From positions 3,224,001 through 3,288,000 of the forward strand of contig NZ_CP040755.1 of the NCBI RefSeq assembly GCF_024585285.1: DNA of 64,000 nt, given 5' to 3'. The translations under genes were made by a program, and so were the position numbers. The notes beneath the pieces are model-generated. The model was not told where the DNA came from. It worked only from the letters and a program-made list of their open reading frames with translations, and did not search any database. Positions within the stretch are counted from its first letter, which is position 1; the number at the start of each line of letters is the position of its first letter. Positions 27,332 to 36,420 of the stretch are shown one piece after another. This DNA comes from Colwellia sp. M166 (lineage in GTDB: Bacteria > Pseudomonadota > Gammaproteobacteria > Enterobacterales > Alteromonadaceae).

Positions 27332-27600
27332 CTAAAAGTTATCAATAAAAGTTTCTGTAGTATCAATAGGATCTTTTAAATCAGGTTTTACTAAAGCCTC
27401 TTGAATACGTATAACCGTTTCTTTAACGAGTTCTTGAAAAATATCTATTTTTTGTCGAAAAGGTCATAAATAGTCGGAATGGTTACTTCGGCTATATTTG
27501 CCAGTTCACTACGAGTGAAGTCGTCAAAACCATAAGGAGAAATTAATTATCGAGCAATATTAAAATATTATTTCGCCGAGGTCACTTGTTGGTTTGTCTA
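27332..27600 (-). pseudogene. Remnant of a TetR-family regulator gene
   Basis: Read on the minus strand, 27574-27450 encodes a TetR-type N-terminus: a YFNIAR-stop-LISPYGFDDF segment followed by TRSELANIAEVTIPTIYDLF, the recognition helix pattern. Two TAA codons interrupt the segment before it. A frameshift in the A-run near 27450 moves the continuation DIFQELVKETVIRIQEAL into another frame, ending at TAG (27332-27334). Only the DNA-binding part and the next helix remain; most of the ligand domain is gone. There is no intact start. It abuts MITE-like copy A. Confidence 0.75.
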
Positions 27601-27909
27601 GGTGCTGTTCAGTTAAACGATAGTGAGCGATAAAAGTAAAAATATCATTAAAAACATAAAATAATTACTTTCATCATAAGTACATCAATAACGAGTAAGT
27701 TTTTGTCGTTTATCATTTGCAGTAACTCTGCTTTCTTGCCGTCATTTTAAGGTTTTTCTGATATTATATGTTCGATTTATGTTGAATTTTTGAGCCATGT
27801 CAAGTTGTAAGTTACTAATAAGCTGTAATATTGCAGTAAGCTCCTATCAGGGCTCAACGATAAGAAATTTATTGTTAAATAATAAAAAAATCTTCAAGGG
27901 CGAAGTCAG

Positions 27910-29472
27910 ATGAATTTAGATCGTACATCTAAAGAACAAACGTTTAATGAATCAGAAATATTACTTTCAATTACTGATTTAGATAGTCATATAAAATATG
28001 CGAACGCCGAATTTTGTAAAATTGCCGGCTATAGTAAAGATGAACTGAAAGACCAACCTCATAATATTGTTAGACACCCCGATATGCCTAAGCAAGCGTT
28101 TGCAGACTTGTGGTCAGTTATTCAGCAAGGTAAATCATGGATGGGGCCAGTAAAAAATAAATGTAAAAATGGTGATTATTATTGGGTTAATGCTTATGTC
28201 ACTCCAATTAAAGATGAATCAGGTAATAATATTGAATATCAATCGGTGAGAACAAAGTTAGATAATAAAGTTAAAAAACGTGCGGAACGTTTATATTCGA
28301 AATTAAATAAGGATGGAATGCCTCTTGAGTTGAAGTACCAAATTGATCAAACATTTTGGAGTCAATTGGCTTTATTTATCTTTACTTTAGCCAGCTTAAC
28401 TTTAGCTATAACTACTGAATTAAGCCTAGTGGTGACACTGCCATTTGTCTTGATTGGTATGGTTAGTTCTTTATTTTCGCTAGCATGGCGTAGAAAGTAT
28501 AAGAAAGTCTTAAAAGCAGCGGATGATGTTTTTTCCAATTCATTAATGAGCTATATTTATTCTGGTCATAACGATGCTATTGGTACGGTTGAGTTAGCGC
28601 TAGCTATGCGTAAAGCGGAAATTAATGCGGTTGTTGGCAGAGTGAGTGACGTATCACTTCATGTTAGTGATAGTGCATTGACGGCTGCTGAGAAAAGTAA
28701 TCAAGTATCACAAAGCTTAAATGAACAACGTAATGAATCAGAGCAAGTTGCGACAGCGATAAACGAAATGTCGACTACCGTGCAAGATTTAGCGAGAACT
28801 ATTACGCTGACGGCTCAATCGGCGGAACATGGCCAAACATTAACCCAAGTAGGTCAAGAGACCATCGTTGCTTCTGTTAAGGCTATTCATGATTTGTCTC
28901 TGCAATTGGCCGAGGTTGATAATATGATCACTAAACTATCTAATGGTAGTAAGTCTATATATACGGTCTTATCTGAAATTAGTAGTATTGCTGATCAAAC
29001 AAATTTACTGGCTCTAAATGCGGCTATTGAAGCAGCAAGGGCTGGTGAGCAAGGACGAGGCTTTGCTGTTGTTGCTGAAGAAGTCAGAGCATTAGCATTG
29101 AGAACGCAACAATCAACAGAAGAAATTAGAAACTTACTGACCCAATTACAAATAGACTCTGATAACGCTGTAGACTCTATGAGCAAAGGAAACGCGTTGT
29201 CAGCTAGCTGTGTGTCACTTTCAAGTGAAGCGGGTGAAGCGCTGCAAAATATACATAACGAAGTAACTTCAATTTCAGATGCAACTTCTCAGATAGCAAC
29301 AGCGATAGAAGAGCAATCAGTTGTTACCGAGCAAGTAAGCCAAAATATTGTGCGTATTAATGATTTGACTATTTTGTGCGATGAAAATAGTCAAGAGTCG
29401 AGTACACTGTCATCAAACCTGCTTGATATAATCTCAGATCAAGAGCCATTAATTGCTCAATTTAGGCGTTAA
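27910..29472 (+). CDS. Aer-like methyl-accepting chemotaxis protein with PAS domain
   Basis: The 520-residue protein has an N-terminal PAS domain of the Aer type (~15-115; [44 protein letters not shown]), a hydrophobic hairpin (~150-195), and a cytoplasmic signalling domain with the highly conserved tip [20 protein letters not shown] and [11 protein letters not shown]. Aer receptors bind FAD in PAS and sense redox or oxygen through respiration. The conserved tip contacts CheA/CheW, which must be encoded elsewhere. The gene stands alone, ends at a strong terminator, and is flanked by two copies of a small repeat. Confidence 0.93.
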   Translation: MNLDRTSKEQTFNESEILLSITDLDSHIKYANAEFCKIAGYSKDELKDQPHNIVRHPDMPKQAFADLWSVIQQGKSWMGPVKNKCKNGDYYWVNAYVTPIKDESGNNIEYQSVRTKLDNKVKKRAERLYSKLNKDGMPLELKYQIDQTFWSQLALFIFTLASLTLAITTELSLVVTLPFVLIGMVSSLFSLAWRRKYKKVLKAADDVFSNSLMSYIYSGHNDAIGTVELALAMRKAEINAVVGRVSDVSLHVSDSALTAAEKSNQVSQSLNEQRNESEQVATAINEMSTTVQDLARTITLTAQSAEHGQTLTQVGQETIVASVKAIHDLSLQLAEVDNMITKLSNGSKSIYTVLSEISSIADQTNLLALNAAIEAARAGEQGRGFAVVAEEVRALALRTQQSTEEIRNLLTQLQIDSDNAVDSMSKGNALSASCVSLSSEAGEALQNIHNEVTSISDATSQIATAIEEQSVVTEQVSQNIVRINDLTILCDENSQESSTLSSNLLDIISDQEPLIAQFRR

Positions 29473-29496
29473 ATTAGTACTATTATCGATAACATT

Positions 29497-29522
29497 AGCC
29501 TGCTTTAGCAGGCTTTTTTTTT
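29497..29522 (+). terminator. Terminator of the chemoreceptor gene
   Basis: The stem AGCCTGC (29497-29503) pairs with GCAGGCT (29508-29514) around a TTTA loop and is followed by a long T-run, 25 bases after the stop. Confidence 0.9.
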
Positions 29523-29549
29523 GAATTACGGTATGCACCATTATATTGT

Positions 29550-29610
29550 TTATAGCAATTTTACTAAGTTTCTTCCCTCTCAGGGAACAAACTTAATAGA
29601 CTTGGTATAA
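29550..29610. repeat. MITE-like repeat, copy B
   Basis: This 61-base element begins TTATAGCAATTTTACTAAGT and ends ACTTAATAGACTTGGTATAA. The ends match as inverted repeats at 16 of 20 positions, so the whole can fold into a hairpin. Ends and core match copy A at 27235-27327. Confidence 0.7.
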
Positions 29611-29720
29611 CCATTATTGCTTGTGTATATAAAATGTTGAGAATACATTATGTAACCTGAGCTCACTTTTCTCATGTCACAAGCTCTACTATACTGAAAC
29701 AAGCTAAAGAGGATAATGTA

Positions 29721-30221
29721 ATGAAACAATCAATCATGTATTTAATATCTGCGCTAGTGGTATTAGGGCAATTTAGCCATGCACAAGCTGCGGAGGTTGA
29801 AGTTAAGTGGTCAAATTCAGATAAATATTCCGATATTGATGCTGGTGAAGAACATCGAAAACATTTTAAAGAAAGAACATTTAAGTCTTTTGAAAAGCAC
29901 TTTGCTGAGTTGGCAGCATCATTGCCTGAAAATCAAAAGCTTATACTCGATATTACTGATGTAGATTTAGCTGGTGACGTTAACTTTAGTGGCATTAAAC
30001 GTATTCGTGTTGTTAAGAGTATATATTTTCCACGTATAGATTTTAGTTATCAATTACTAAATGCTGATAATAAGGTGATTAAAGGTAAAGAGGTATCATT
30101 GAAAGATTTAGGCTTTTTATCACATACGGGTTTAAGGTATCGAAATAAAACATTAAGTTACGAGAAAGAAATGCTTGATGACTGGTTTAGAGAAACCTTT
30201 GCCGATGATGTTATAAAATAA
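29721..30221 (+). CDS. DUF3016 domain-containing periplasmic protein
   Basis: The 166-residue protein has a signal peptide (~1-23, cleavage after HAQAA) and a DUF3016 body: EVEVKWSNSDKYSDIDAGE near the start, the DITDVDLAGDVN block, and RVVKSIYFPRIDFSYQLL. The family is common in marine Gammaproteobacteria and its function is not known. AGAGGA lies ahead of the ATG. It is a single gene between the chemoreceptor terminator and a strong bidirectional terminator. Confidence 0.9.
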   Translation: MKQSIMYLISALVVLGQFSHAQAAEVEVKWSNSDKYSDIDAGEEHRKHFKERTFKSFEKHFAELAASLPENQKLILDITDVDLAGDVNFSGIKRIRVVKSIYFPRIDFSYQLLNADNKVIKGKEVSLKDLGFLSHTGLRYRNKTLSYEKEMLDDWFRETFADDVIK

Positions 30222-30251
30222 CTCACTGTTGCTTAGCAATATTCAGTCAAT

Positions 30252-30277
30252 AAAAAACGCAGCTTAGCTGCGTTTTT
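30252..30277. terminator. Bidirectional terminator between the DUF3016 gene and the 98-residue gene
   Basis: A long perfect stem, AAAAAACGCAGC with GCTGCGTTTTTT, folds around a TTA loop; A- and T-runs allow stopping on both strands. Confidence 0.9.
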
Positions 30278-30294
30278 TATCGATATGATTACGA

Positions 30295-30591
30295 TTAGCT
30301 TTGTTCAAACTTAGCTAAAACAGTAAATAATTGTTCAATTTTTTTCACGATATTAATCAGAGTTTGTTGATCTGAAGTTTTTTGCCAAAAAATCAAATCA
30401 TTCGCCACTTCTTCAACATAAGGTTGAAAAGTATTTGCGCTACATTTAAAACCAGCATCTTCGGTAAATATTGCTGCAAAACCAGCTTGTTTAGCTTCGC
30501 GTAATGTGGTTAACGTAGCGTCTGCTGCAAGTGACTTTTTTAAAATTATTGAAATATTATCGATTAATTGTTTGTGTACTGCTTCGCTCAT
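30295..30591 (-). CDS. Uncharacterised 98-residue helical protein
   Basis: The family is not recognised. The product from the ATG at 30591 is acidic to neutral and mostly helical, starting MSEAVHKQLIDNISIILKKS and ending in a leucine-rich helix (IKKIEQLF-type). It has no signal peptide, membrane segment or known motif, and a single cysteine. Upstream codons to 30669 are open, but the ATG at 30591 has ACGAG eight bases before it. It lies 165 bases after epmB on the same strand and may be read through from it. It is probably real because it is placed tightly between epmB and a terminator. Confidence 0.6.
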   Translation of the reverse strand: MSEAVHKQLIDNISIILKKSLAADATLTTLREAKQAGFAAIFTEDAGFKCSANTFQPYVEEVANDLIFWQKTSDQQTLINIVKKIEQLFTVLAKFEQS

Positions 30592-30755
30592 AATAGCTCG
30601 TATTCGTTTGGTCTGTTCAATTACACTATTATGCCAAATTGGTTTGATTTTTGTTAGCTTCTCGAACAAATTTTGCGATTAAATTACTGAACTTGTTATG
30701 CTCAGCAAAGAAGCGATTATTTTGCTCATGGATCAGCAATGTTTTCATCGGTATA

Positions 30756-31784
30756 TTAAGCTAAATTGATCGGCGTTTTACTGGCCTCTCCGGCAATTTC
30801 TCTGACAAGTTTTGGCATTAAATAACCCGGTAAAATCGCCATCAGCTCGATAATTATTTTTTTTGCCTCTGCTTCGGTTAAATCGAAATGAGCAACGGCT
30901 TGCACTTTATCGAATAGGTGTAAGTAGTAGGGTTGGATGCCAGCATCAAATAAGCGTTCACTGAGCTCTGCGAGAATATCTGCGTTATCGTTAATTCCTT
31001 TAAGTAATACACTTTGATTAAATAATGGCACTCTTGCCGTACGTAAAGGTTCAATGGCTTGAATAACATTTTCATCAACTTCATTGGCATGATTAATATG
31101 AAACACAATAGTGGCTTTTAATCTTGTTTTTGCTAGGGTGCTAACCAATGCTGGCGTTATGCGCTGTGGAATAACAATTGGCAAGCGGGTATGAATACGT
31201 AAACGTTTAATATGAGTAATCTGCTCAATTTCAGTAATTAACCATTGTAAATGTTCATCGCTGGCCATTAATGGGTCGCCACCACTAAAAATAACTTCGT
31301 TGATCTCAGAATGATTTCGAATATAGCCCAACGCTTGCTGCCAGCGAATTTTATTTGGGCTATTGTCAGCATATGGAAAATGGCGGCGAAAACAATAACG
31401 ACAGTTAATGGCGCAGCCGGTTTTTACCATCATCAATACCCGATGTTTGTACTTATGTAAAAGCCCAGGCGCTACTGTGTCGTGTTCTTCGAGTGGATCT
31501 TCTACGTAGCCATCTGTCACTGAAAACTCGACATCTAATGGCATTACTTGTTTTAGAATAGGGTCATTAAAGTCGCCTTTTTTAATACGAGATAGTAAAG
31601 TCCGTGGCACACGCACTGGAAATAATTTACGCGCGGCAAAGTGTTGTTGATAGTTTTCTGGTGGAATATCGAGCAACTCGACTAAGGTTTTTGGATCTGT
31701 AATAACATTTGCTAATTCTTTTTGCCAAGAAGTGTGCAATTTATCGCTGATTTGGGTTATTATTTGCGGCATTTCTATATTCAA
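30756..31784 (-). CDS. epmB: EF-P beta-lysylation protein EpmB (lysine 2,3-aminomutase)
   Basis: EpmB is a radical SAM/PLP enzyme that turns (S)-alpha-lysine into (R)-beta-lysine, which EpmA then attaches to EF-P. The 342-residue protein has the 4Fe-4S motif C124-x3-C128-x2-C131 (GCAINCRYCFRRHF), the EVIFSGGDPLM glycine-rich block, and a C-terminal REIAGEASKTPI segment typical of the family. It is divergent from efp across 46 bases, so substrate and modifier are controlled together. epmA is not in the window. Confidence 0.96.
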   Translation of the reverse strand: MNIEMPQIITQISDKLHTSWQKELANVITDPKTLVELLDIPPENYQQHFAARKLFPVRVPRTLLSRIKKGDFNDPILKQVMPLDVEFSVTDGYVEDPLEEHDTVAPGLLHKYKHRVLMMVKTGCAINCRYCFRRHFPYADNSPNKIRWQQALGYIRNHSEINEVIFSGGDPLMASDEHLQWLITEIEQITHIKRLRIHTRLPIVIPQRITPALVSTLAKTRLKATIVFHINHANEVDENVIQAIEPLRTARVPLFNQSVLLKGINDNADILAELSERLFDAGIQPYYLHLFDKVQAVAHFDLTEAEAKKIIIELMAILPGYLMPKLVREIAGEASKTPINLA

Positions 31785-31830
31785 TTTTTAACCTTTACGT
31801 GTACTACGTGAACGAGCGAGCATAATAATT

Positions 31831-32403
31831 ATGGCTAATTTTAGCACTAACCAGTTCAAAGCTGGACTTAAATTAATGATTGATGGTGAACCTTGTAACA
31901 TTATCGATAATGAAATCGTAAAACCAGGTAAAGGGCAAGCATTTAACCGGATTAAAATTCGTAAGTTGATATCAGGTAAGGTATTGGAGAAAACTTATAA
32001 GTCGGGTGAAAGTGTTGAAGGTGCCGATGTTATGGATTCAGAGCTTGGCTATTTATATGCTGACGGTGAGTTTTGGCACTTTATGAATAACGAAACCTTT
32101 GAGCAAATTGCTGCTGACGAAAAAGCAGTTGGTGATGTAGCTAAATGGTTAGCTGAAGGTGATATTTGTACTATCACATTTTGGAACGGTAACCCTATCT
32201 CGGTCGATCCACCTAACTTTGTTGAATTAGCTATTACTGAAACAGACCCTGGCCTAAAAGGTGACACTGCTGGCACCGGCGGCAAGCCAGCAACACTCGT
32301 TACCGGTGCTGTAGTGCGTGTACCACTATTTGTACAAATAGGTGATGTAGTTAAAGTTGACACCCGTACCGGTGATTATGTTTCACGTGCTGGTAAGTCT
32401 TAG
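31831..32403 (+). CDS. efp: Elongation factor P
   Basis: EF-P enters the ribosome E-site and relieves stalling at polyproline stretches. The 190-residue protein has three beta-barrel domains; the tip lysine that carries beta-lysine is K34 in VKPGKGQAF. The end motif TGDYVSRA matches the family. It is paired divergently with epmB. The gene ends at a strong terminator 25 bases on. Confidence 0.98.
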   Translation: MANFSTNQFKAGLKLMIDGEPCNIIDNEIVKPGKGQAFNRIKIRKLISGKVLEKTYKSGESVEGADVMDSELGYLYADGEFWHFMNNETFEQIAADEKAVGDVAKWLAEGDICTITFWNGNPISVDPPNFVELAITETDPGLKGDTAGTGGKPATLVTGAVVRVPLFVQIGDVVKVDTRTGDYVSRAGKS

Positions 32404-32427
32404 ATAAGCAATATCTAGCTTAATAAG

Positions 32428-32452
32428 AAGCCTGCATTTGCAGGCTTTTTTT
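32428..32452 (+). terminator. efp terminator
   Basis: The stem AAGCCTGC (32428-32435) pairs with GCAGGCTT (32440-32447) around an ATTT loop, followed by a T-run. Confidence 0.92.
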
Positions 32453-32683
32453 ATGTATGACTTTATTTTTTATTACATGTTGATAACGCGCAAGAAAAAG
32501 AGGAACAACAGATCTTTGGAGGGAATAATCTACTAGAACCAGTAAATTTAGTCGATTACTTTAAACTGTTCAAAGGTTATCACTAGGTGTGTCATGATTA
32601 TTGTTTGTGTAGTTAATGTATTGTTATAAGGGATGAAATAACTTGAAATTTAACTTCACCACTTTCCGTTTTATGGGATAATA

Positions 32684-33529
32684 ATGTTTCAACATTTTGT
32701 GTTAACTCGCTTCAATCTATGTCGTTCAGATTGGCAAACCACTCGTACTAATACGGCAGTATTGACAGATAGTTGGATGGAAAATCGTCTTAAGCTTTTT
32801 GAAAATTATTGTTTTTCATCTCTTAAAGCCCAAACCGAAAAAAACTTCACCTGGTTAGTTTTTTTTGATATCTCGACTCCTGAAATATTCCGCGAAACGA
32901 TTGCTCGTTTAGATAATGAATTTGAAGCATTTACACCTATATTTATTGATGGGATGAAAGAATTTTTTCCATCAATAAATACTGAGATAAAATCGAGGTT
33001 AACTCAACCTTATCTCATTACCTCTAGACTAGATAATGATGATAGTTTGCATCAAGATTATATTAAAGAAGTTCAATCTCAGTTTTCGAAACAAGACTTT
33101 ATGGCTATCGATTTTGTTGATGGTTACACTTTGCAAGTAGAGCCTATCGTTCGATTTGCTAAACGCTCCCATGTCCATAATCCTTTTTTAAGCTTAATTG
33201 AGAAAAGTGAAGGCTATAAAACTGTTTGGACAAATGAACGTCATGGTCAGTGGAGTAAAGTCAAGCAGGTTACTCCCGTTAGAAATAAACTTATGTGGAT
33301 GTCAGTGATTCATATGGAAAATAAGATAAATAGTTTTTACGGTTACGGAGACGTTGAATGGGATGATATCCGTGCCTTTAACCTGAATAAATCTATCTTA
33401 GATGAATTACAATCAAAGGTTGTTGCATTTGAAACATGGAAAGCTAAAGGTTTTAAACATCAGATAAAAACTCAATGGAAAGTGTCCGTCAAATTGCTTA
33501 AACGTAAATTATTTCTCAATATTAATTAA
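32684..33529 (+). CDS. Putative rhamnosyltransferase-like glycosyltransferase
   Basis: The 281-residue cytoplasmic protein resembles the putative rhamnosyl transferase family (Rhamno_transf, PF11316): a start like FQHFVLTRFNL, a FTWLVFFD segment, the donor-site-like SRLDNDDSLHQDY, and a basic C-terminus. Such proteins act on surface polysaccharides. It stands alone, without other polysaccharide genes, between efp and a transposase remnant, and its upstream DNA is very AT-rich. That isolation suggests acquisition or loss of partners. The ribosome site is weak (GGGATAATA before the ATG). Confidence 0.75.
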   Translation: MFQHFVLTRFNLCRSDWQTTRTNTAVLTDSWMENRLKLFENYCFSSLKAQTEKNFTWLVFFDISTPEIFRETIARLDNEFEAFTPIFIDGMKEFFPSINTEIKSRLTQPYLITSRLDNDDSLHQDYIKEVQSQFSKQDFMAIDFVDGYTLQVEPIVRFAKRSHVHNPFLSLIEKSEGYKTVWTNERHGQWSKVKQVTPVRNKLMWMSVIHMENKINSFYGYGDVEWDDIRAFNLNKSILDELQSKVVAFETWKAKGFKHQIKTQWKVSVKLLKRKLFLNIN

Positions 33530-33673
33530 TTTATTCCCATATGAAATATCACCCATATTTGTTTAAATAATGTTGTGTTTTGGGAGCTCTATATCAAGCC
33601 GAAAGCCTGTTGAAATTGTAATGAACACTCAGTTATTGAATGAGTCATTGTACGATATGTAACGAGAAGACCA

Positions 33674-33821
33674 ATGTTTGGGACATTTTGCTTCGACCGT
33701 TTTAAATCACAAGTGCTCCTTGATGAAGCTGCTTTATTATTCATGGGGTATTGTTGATCTAAGTCATATTCTTGCTGATCTTACACCAACACTCGAGATG
33801 TCGGCTCTCATCAGTGCTTAG
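33674..33821 (+). pseudogene. Remnant of a REP-associated tyrosine transposase (RAYT, Y1_Tnp)
   Basis: Translation from 33674 gives a segment with DRFKSQVLLDEAALL followed, after a frameshift near 33750, by GIVDLSHILADL-type sequence and an ending like EMSALIS. This matches the C-terminal part of RAYT transposases, where GRFKSQALLDE, then CMAYVDLNPIRA and a T.E.SD.TSI stretch occur in this order. Only about 49 codons remain; the catalytic HUH and tyrosine parts are missing. A palindrome lies 17 bases beyond. Confidence 0.7.
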
Positions 33822-33838
33822 TTATGTATTAAAATAGC

Positions 33839-33878
33839 AGTAAAGGGGACGTAATCAACCGGATTACTCCCTTTTACT
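33839..33878. repeat. Palindrome next to the RAYT remnant, REP-like
   Basis: AGTAAAGGGG on the left is mirrored by CCCTTTTACT on the right with one mismatch, and an inner GTAATC pairs with GATTAC around a short loop. It lies directly after the transposase remnant and 45 bases after the minus-strand S9 gene. It lacks a T-run, so it is not a typical terminator. Confidence 0.6.
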
Positions 33879-33923
33879 AGCAATTAGCACTAAATACTCT
33901 CAGTGCATATTATTTTTAATCGC

Positions 33924-36248
33924 TTACTTTAAATGCTCATTAAAGTAATTGGTCATCATGGTTTTCAAATGTAAGGTGGTTCCTTCACCTTCACGTATGC
34001 CGTGGCTGCGATTTGGATATGACATAAAATCAAATTGACGGTTATGCTTTATCAGCTCATTGATTAATCGTTCTGTACCTTGATAGTGCACGTTGTCGTC
34101 ACCGGTACCATGAATGAGCAATAACTTGCCTTGTAGGTTTTTAGCATGGGTGATCGGTGAACCTTGTTCATAGCCTTCGGCATAATCGCTAAGTAATCCC
34201 GAATAACGCTCTTGGTAAATACTATCGTACAGGCGTTGATCAGCCACGGGTGCTAACGATATGCCGACTTTGTATAACTCAGGGTAGCGAAATAGCATAT
34301 TCAAGGTCATTGAGCCGCCACCTGAGTGACCCCAAATGCCGACACGGTCGCTATCAATATATGACCAGCGTTCTGTCATCGCTTTTAATGCGTCAGCTTG
34401 ATCACGTGATGATAAAATACCGACGGCACCGTAAATTGATTTGCGCCATGCTCTGCCTTTAGGTGCAGGTGTCCCGCGATTATCAATTGAGGCAACAATA
34501 AAGCCTTGCTCAGTTAGCATTTGATCCCATAAGTAAGCATTACCGCGCCATTTATCTTGTGCTGTTTGTCCGGCTGGCTCGCCGTAAACATAAAATATAA
34601 TGGGGTATTTTTTACTGGCATCAAAGTTAGCAGGGCGCATGATGTAACCGTCAAGTACCACACCGTCTTGTGCTGTTACTTGAAAGAATTCATGCTCAGG
34701 TTTCGCTAGTGCTGCCAATTGCTTATTCAGCTTTTCGTTGGTCATTAATTGATGTTTTACCTGATGTCCGGCAACTTTAATTAATTGTTTTTGGGTTGGT
34801 TGAGCAAAGCTTGAAAATGAATGAATTGCCCACTGGCCGTTAGGCGACATTTGGTAGCGGTTTGAACCAGCATACTCATTCGGTGTAATGCGTTGATTTG
34901 ATAACGTACCATCAAGCTTACTGCGATATAAATAACGCTGTGCGACATTATCAGGTGAAGCGATAAAGTATATCCAACCATTTTTTTCATCAATTGCTTG
35001 CACGTCGGTAATATCAAAAGCGCCATTGGTTAAATTTACTATGTTGCTACCATCGCGTGATATTTTGTAGATATGACGCCAACCGCTGCGTTCACTCTTC
35101 CAGATAAAATCAGTGCCACTTTCTAACCATTTAGCGTCATCATAAAAGTCGAGAAAGTTTTCTTCTTGTTCGGTTAGTATCAGCTCAACATCACCGTTTT
35201 TTATCTCGGTAAGATAGAGTTTGTTGGTGTCTTGCTTGCGATTAACGTGTTGAATTAATACTTGCTCAGAATTTCCAGACCAGTTCATACGCGGCACATA
35301 CATTTCACGCGAATTGTTAGGTAACTTGGCCCAAGTGGTTTTAGCATTGCTGACATTAACAATACCAATTTTTGCTAAGGCGTTCTCTTCGCCCACTTTA
35401 GGGTAAGGAAACGTCGTTAACGTTGGATAAAGTTCATCGGTGTTGTTGATCATGGTGAAGTCTTTGCTGCCGCGGGTATCTAGCTGCCAGTAGGCAATGC
35501 TTTTACCGTTAGGGCTCCAACGAAAACCATCTCGAATTGAAAACTCTTCTTCGTACACCCAATCGAACAAACCATTGATAATACCGTTGCCCGCATCTGA
35601 GGTGAGTTGCTTAATGTGATGATTTGCTAGTGTTTCAACATAAATATTATTGTCGGTCACGTAAGCCACTTTGTTGCCATCAGGTGAGAACTTGGCAAAC
35701 ATTAAGCTGCTATCTTTAACGTCCTTACCACCCAATTGATTTAGTTGGTTGGTTTTCAGGTTTAAAATCCAATAATCACCGCGACTGTTCGAACGCCAAA
35801 CTTTTTTGCTGTTGGTATAAATAAGCAGTTGCGAGCGATCATCAGACCAAAGGTAATTGTCGATTGATAAAGCTTGGTCTTTACCTGCTGGAATGAGCTG
35901 ATCTGCTGAAATGAGTACTTGGCGAGCTAAAGTATTTGGATCGTAGAAAACAATATCTTTGCCAATGCTTTCTGCTTTTTTAGCATCGTTGTTACTGTTT
36001 TTATCCGTTTTATTATTTTTAGTTTTTTCAGACTTTTCAATGGTAGTGTAACCACTACCATCGGCCAGCCAGCGAATTTGTCCTAGCCATTGTGAGCTAA
36101 ATTCATCATCTTTATATATGCGTTCAACGGTTAAAGGCATGTGGTTTACGCTTTGAGTTGGTACTGGCTCAGAAGTACTCTGACAAGCCATTAATGACAC
36201 GGAAATGGCGGTTAATGCACACCATCGCGATAGCTTAGTTATCAACAT
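33924..36248 (-). CDS. S9-family prolyl peptidase (dipeptidyl peptidase IV type), lipoprotein
   Basis: The 774-residue protein begins with a lipoprotein signal ending at LMAC, then has a beta-propeller (~60-500, DPP IV N-terminal domain) and a C-terminal alpha/beta hydrolase. The catalytic triad can be placed: S642 in GHSGGGS, D717 in GTGDDNVH, H749 in RSHG. The pair of glutamates in the propeller typical of DPP IV (DWVYEEE) is present, so X-Pro dipeptide removal from peptide N-termini is likely. It would be anchored to the outer or inner membrane facing the periplasm. A Lys/Asn-rich linker lies at ~75-95. Confidence 0.93.
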   Translation of the reverse strand: MLITKLSRWCALTAISVSLMACQSTSEPVPTQSVNHMPLTVERIYKDDEFSSQWLGQIRWLADGSGYTTIEKSEKTKNNKTDKNSNNDAKKAESIGKDIVFYDPNTLARQVLISADQLIPAGKDQALSIDNYLWSDDRSQLLIYTNSKKVWRSNSRGDYWILNLKTNQLNQLGGKDVKDSSLMFAKFSPDGNKVAYVTDNNIYVETLANHHIKQLTSDAGNGIINGLFDWVYEEEFSIRDGFRWSPNGKSIAYWQLDTRGSKDFTMINNTDELYPTLTTFPYPKVGEENALAKIGIVNVSNAKTTWAKLPNNSREMYVPRMNWSGNSEQVLIQHVNRKQDTNKLYLTEIKNGDVELILTEQEENFLDFYDDAKWLESGTDFIWKSERSGWRHIYKISRDGSNIVNLTNGAFDITDVQAIDEKNGWIYFIASPDNVAQRYLYRSKLDGTLSNQRITPNEYAGSNRYQMSPNGQWAIHSFSSFAQPTQKQLIKVAGHQVKHQLMTNEKLNKQLAALAKPEHEFFQVTAQDGVVLDGYIMRPANFDASKKYPIIFYVYGEPAGQTAQDKWRGNAYLWDQMLTEQGFIVASIDNRGTPAPKGRAWRKSIYGAVGILSSRDQADALKAMTERWSYIDSDRVGIWGHSGGGSMTLNMLFRYPELYKVGISLAPVADQRLYDSIYQERYSGLLSDYAEGYEQGSPITHAKNLQGKLLLIHGTGDDNVHYQGTERLINELIKHNRQFDFMSYPNRSHGIREGEGTTLHLKTMMTNYFNEHLK

Positions 36249-36420
36249 TGTTTATCCTTAATTTTTGCCTTCACTTTAAAATGTATACAAGGGTAAGGCA
36301 AACGCATTCATCGCAACTTTTCGTTTGTTCGTCACTATTACGTGAACAATAGGGTATTACACGTTGAAAATAGCCAACTTGCCCCCACGTTAAAGGCACG
36401 CAATTTTTTTGAGGTTCGCT

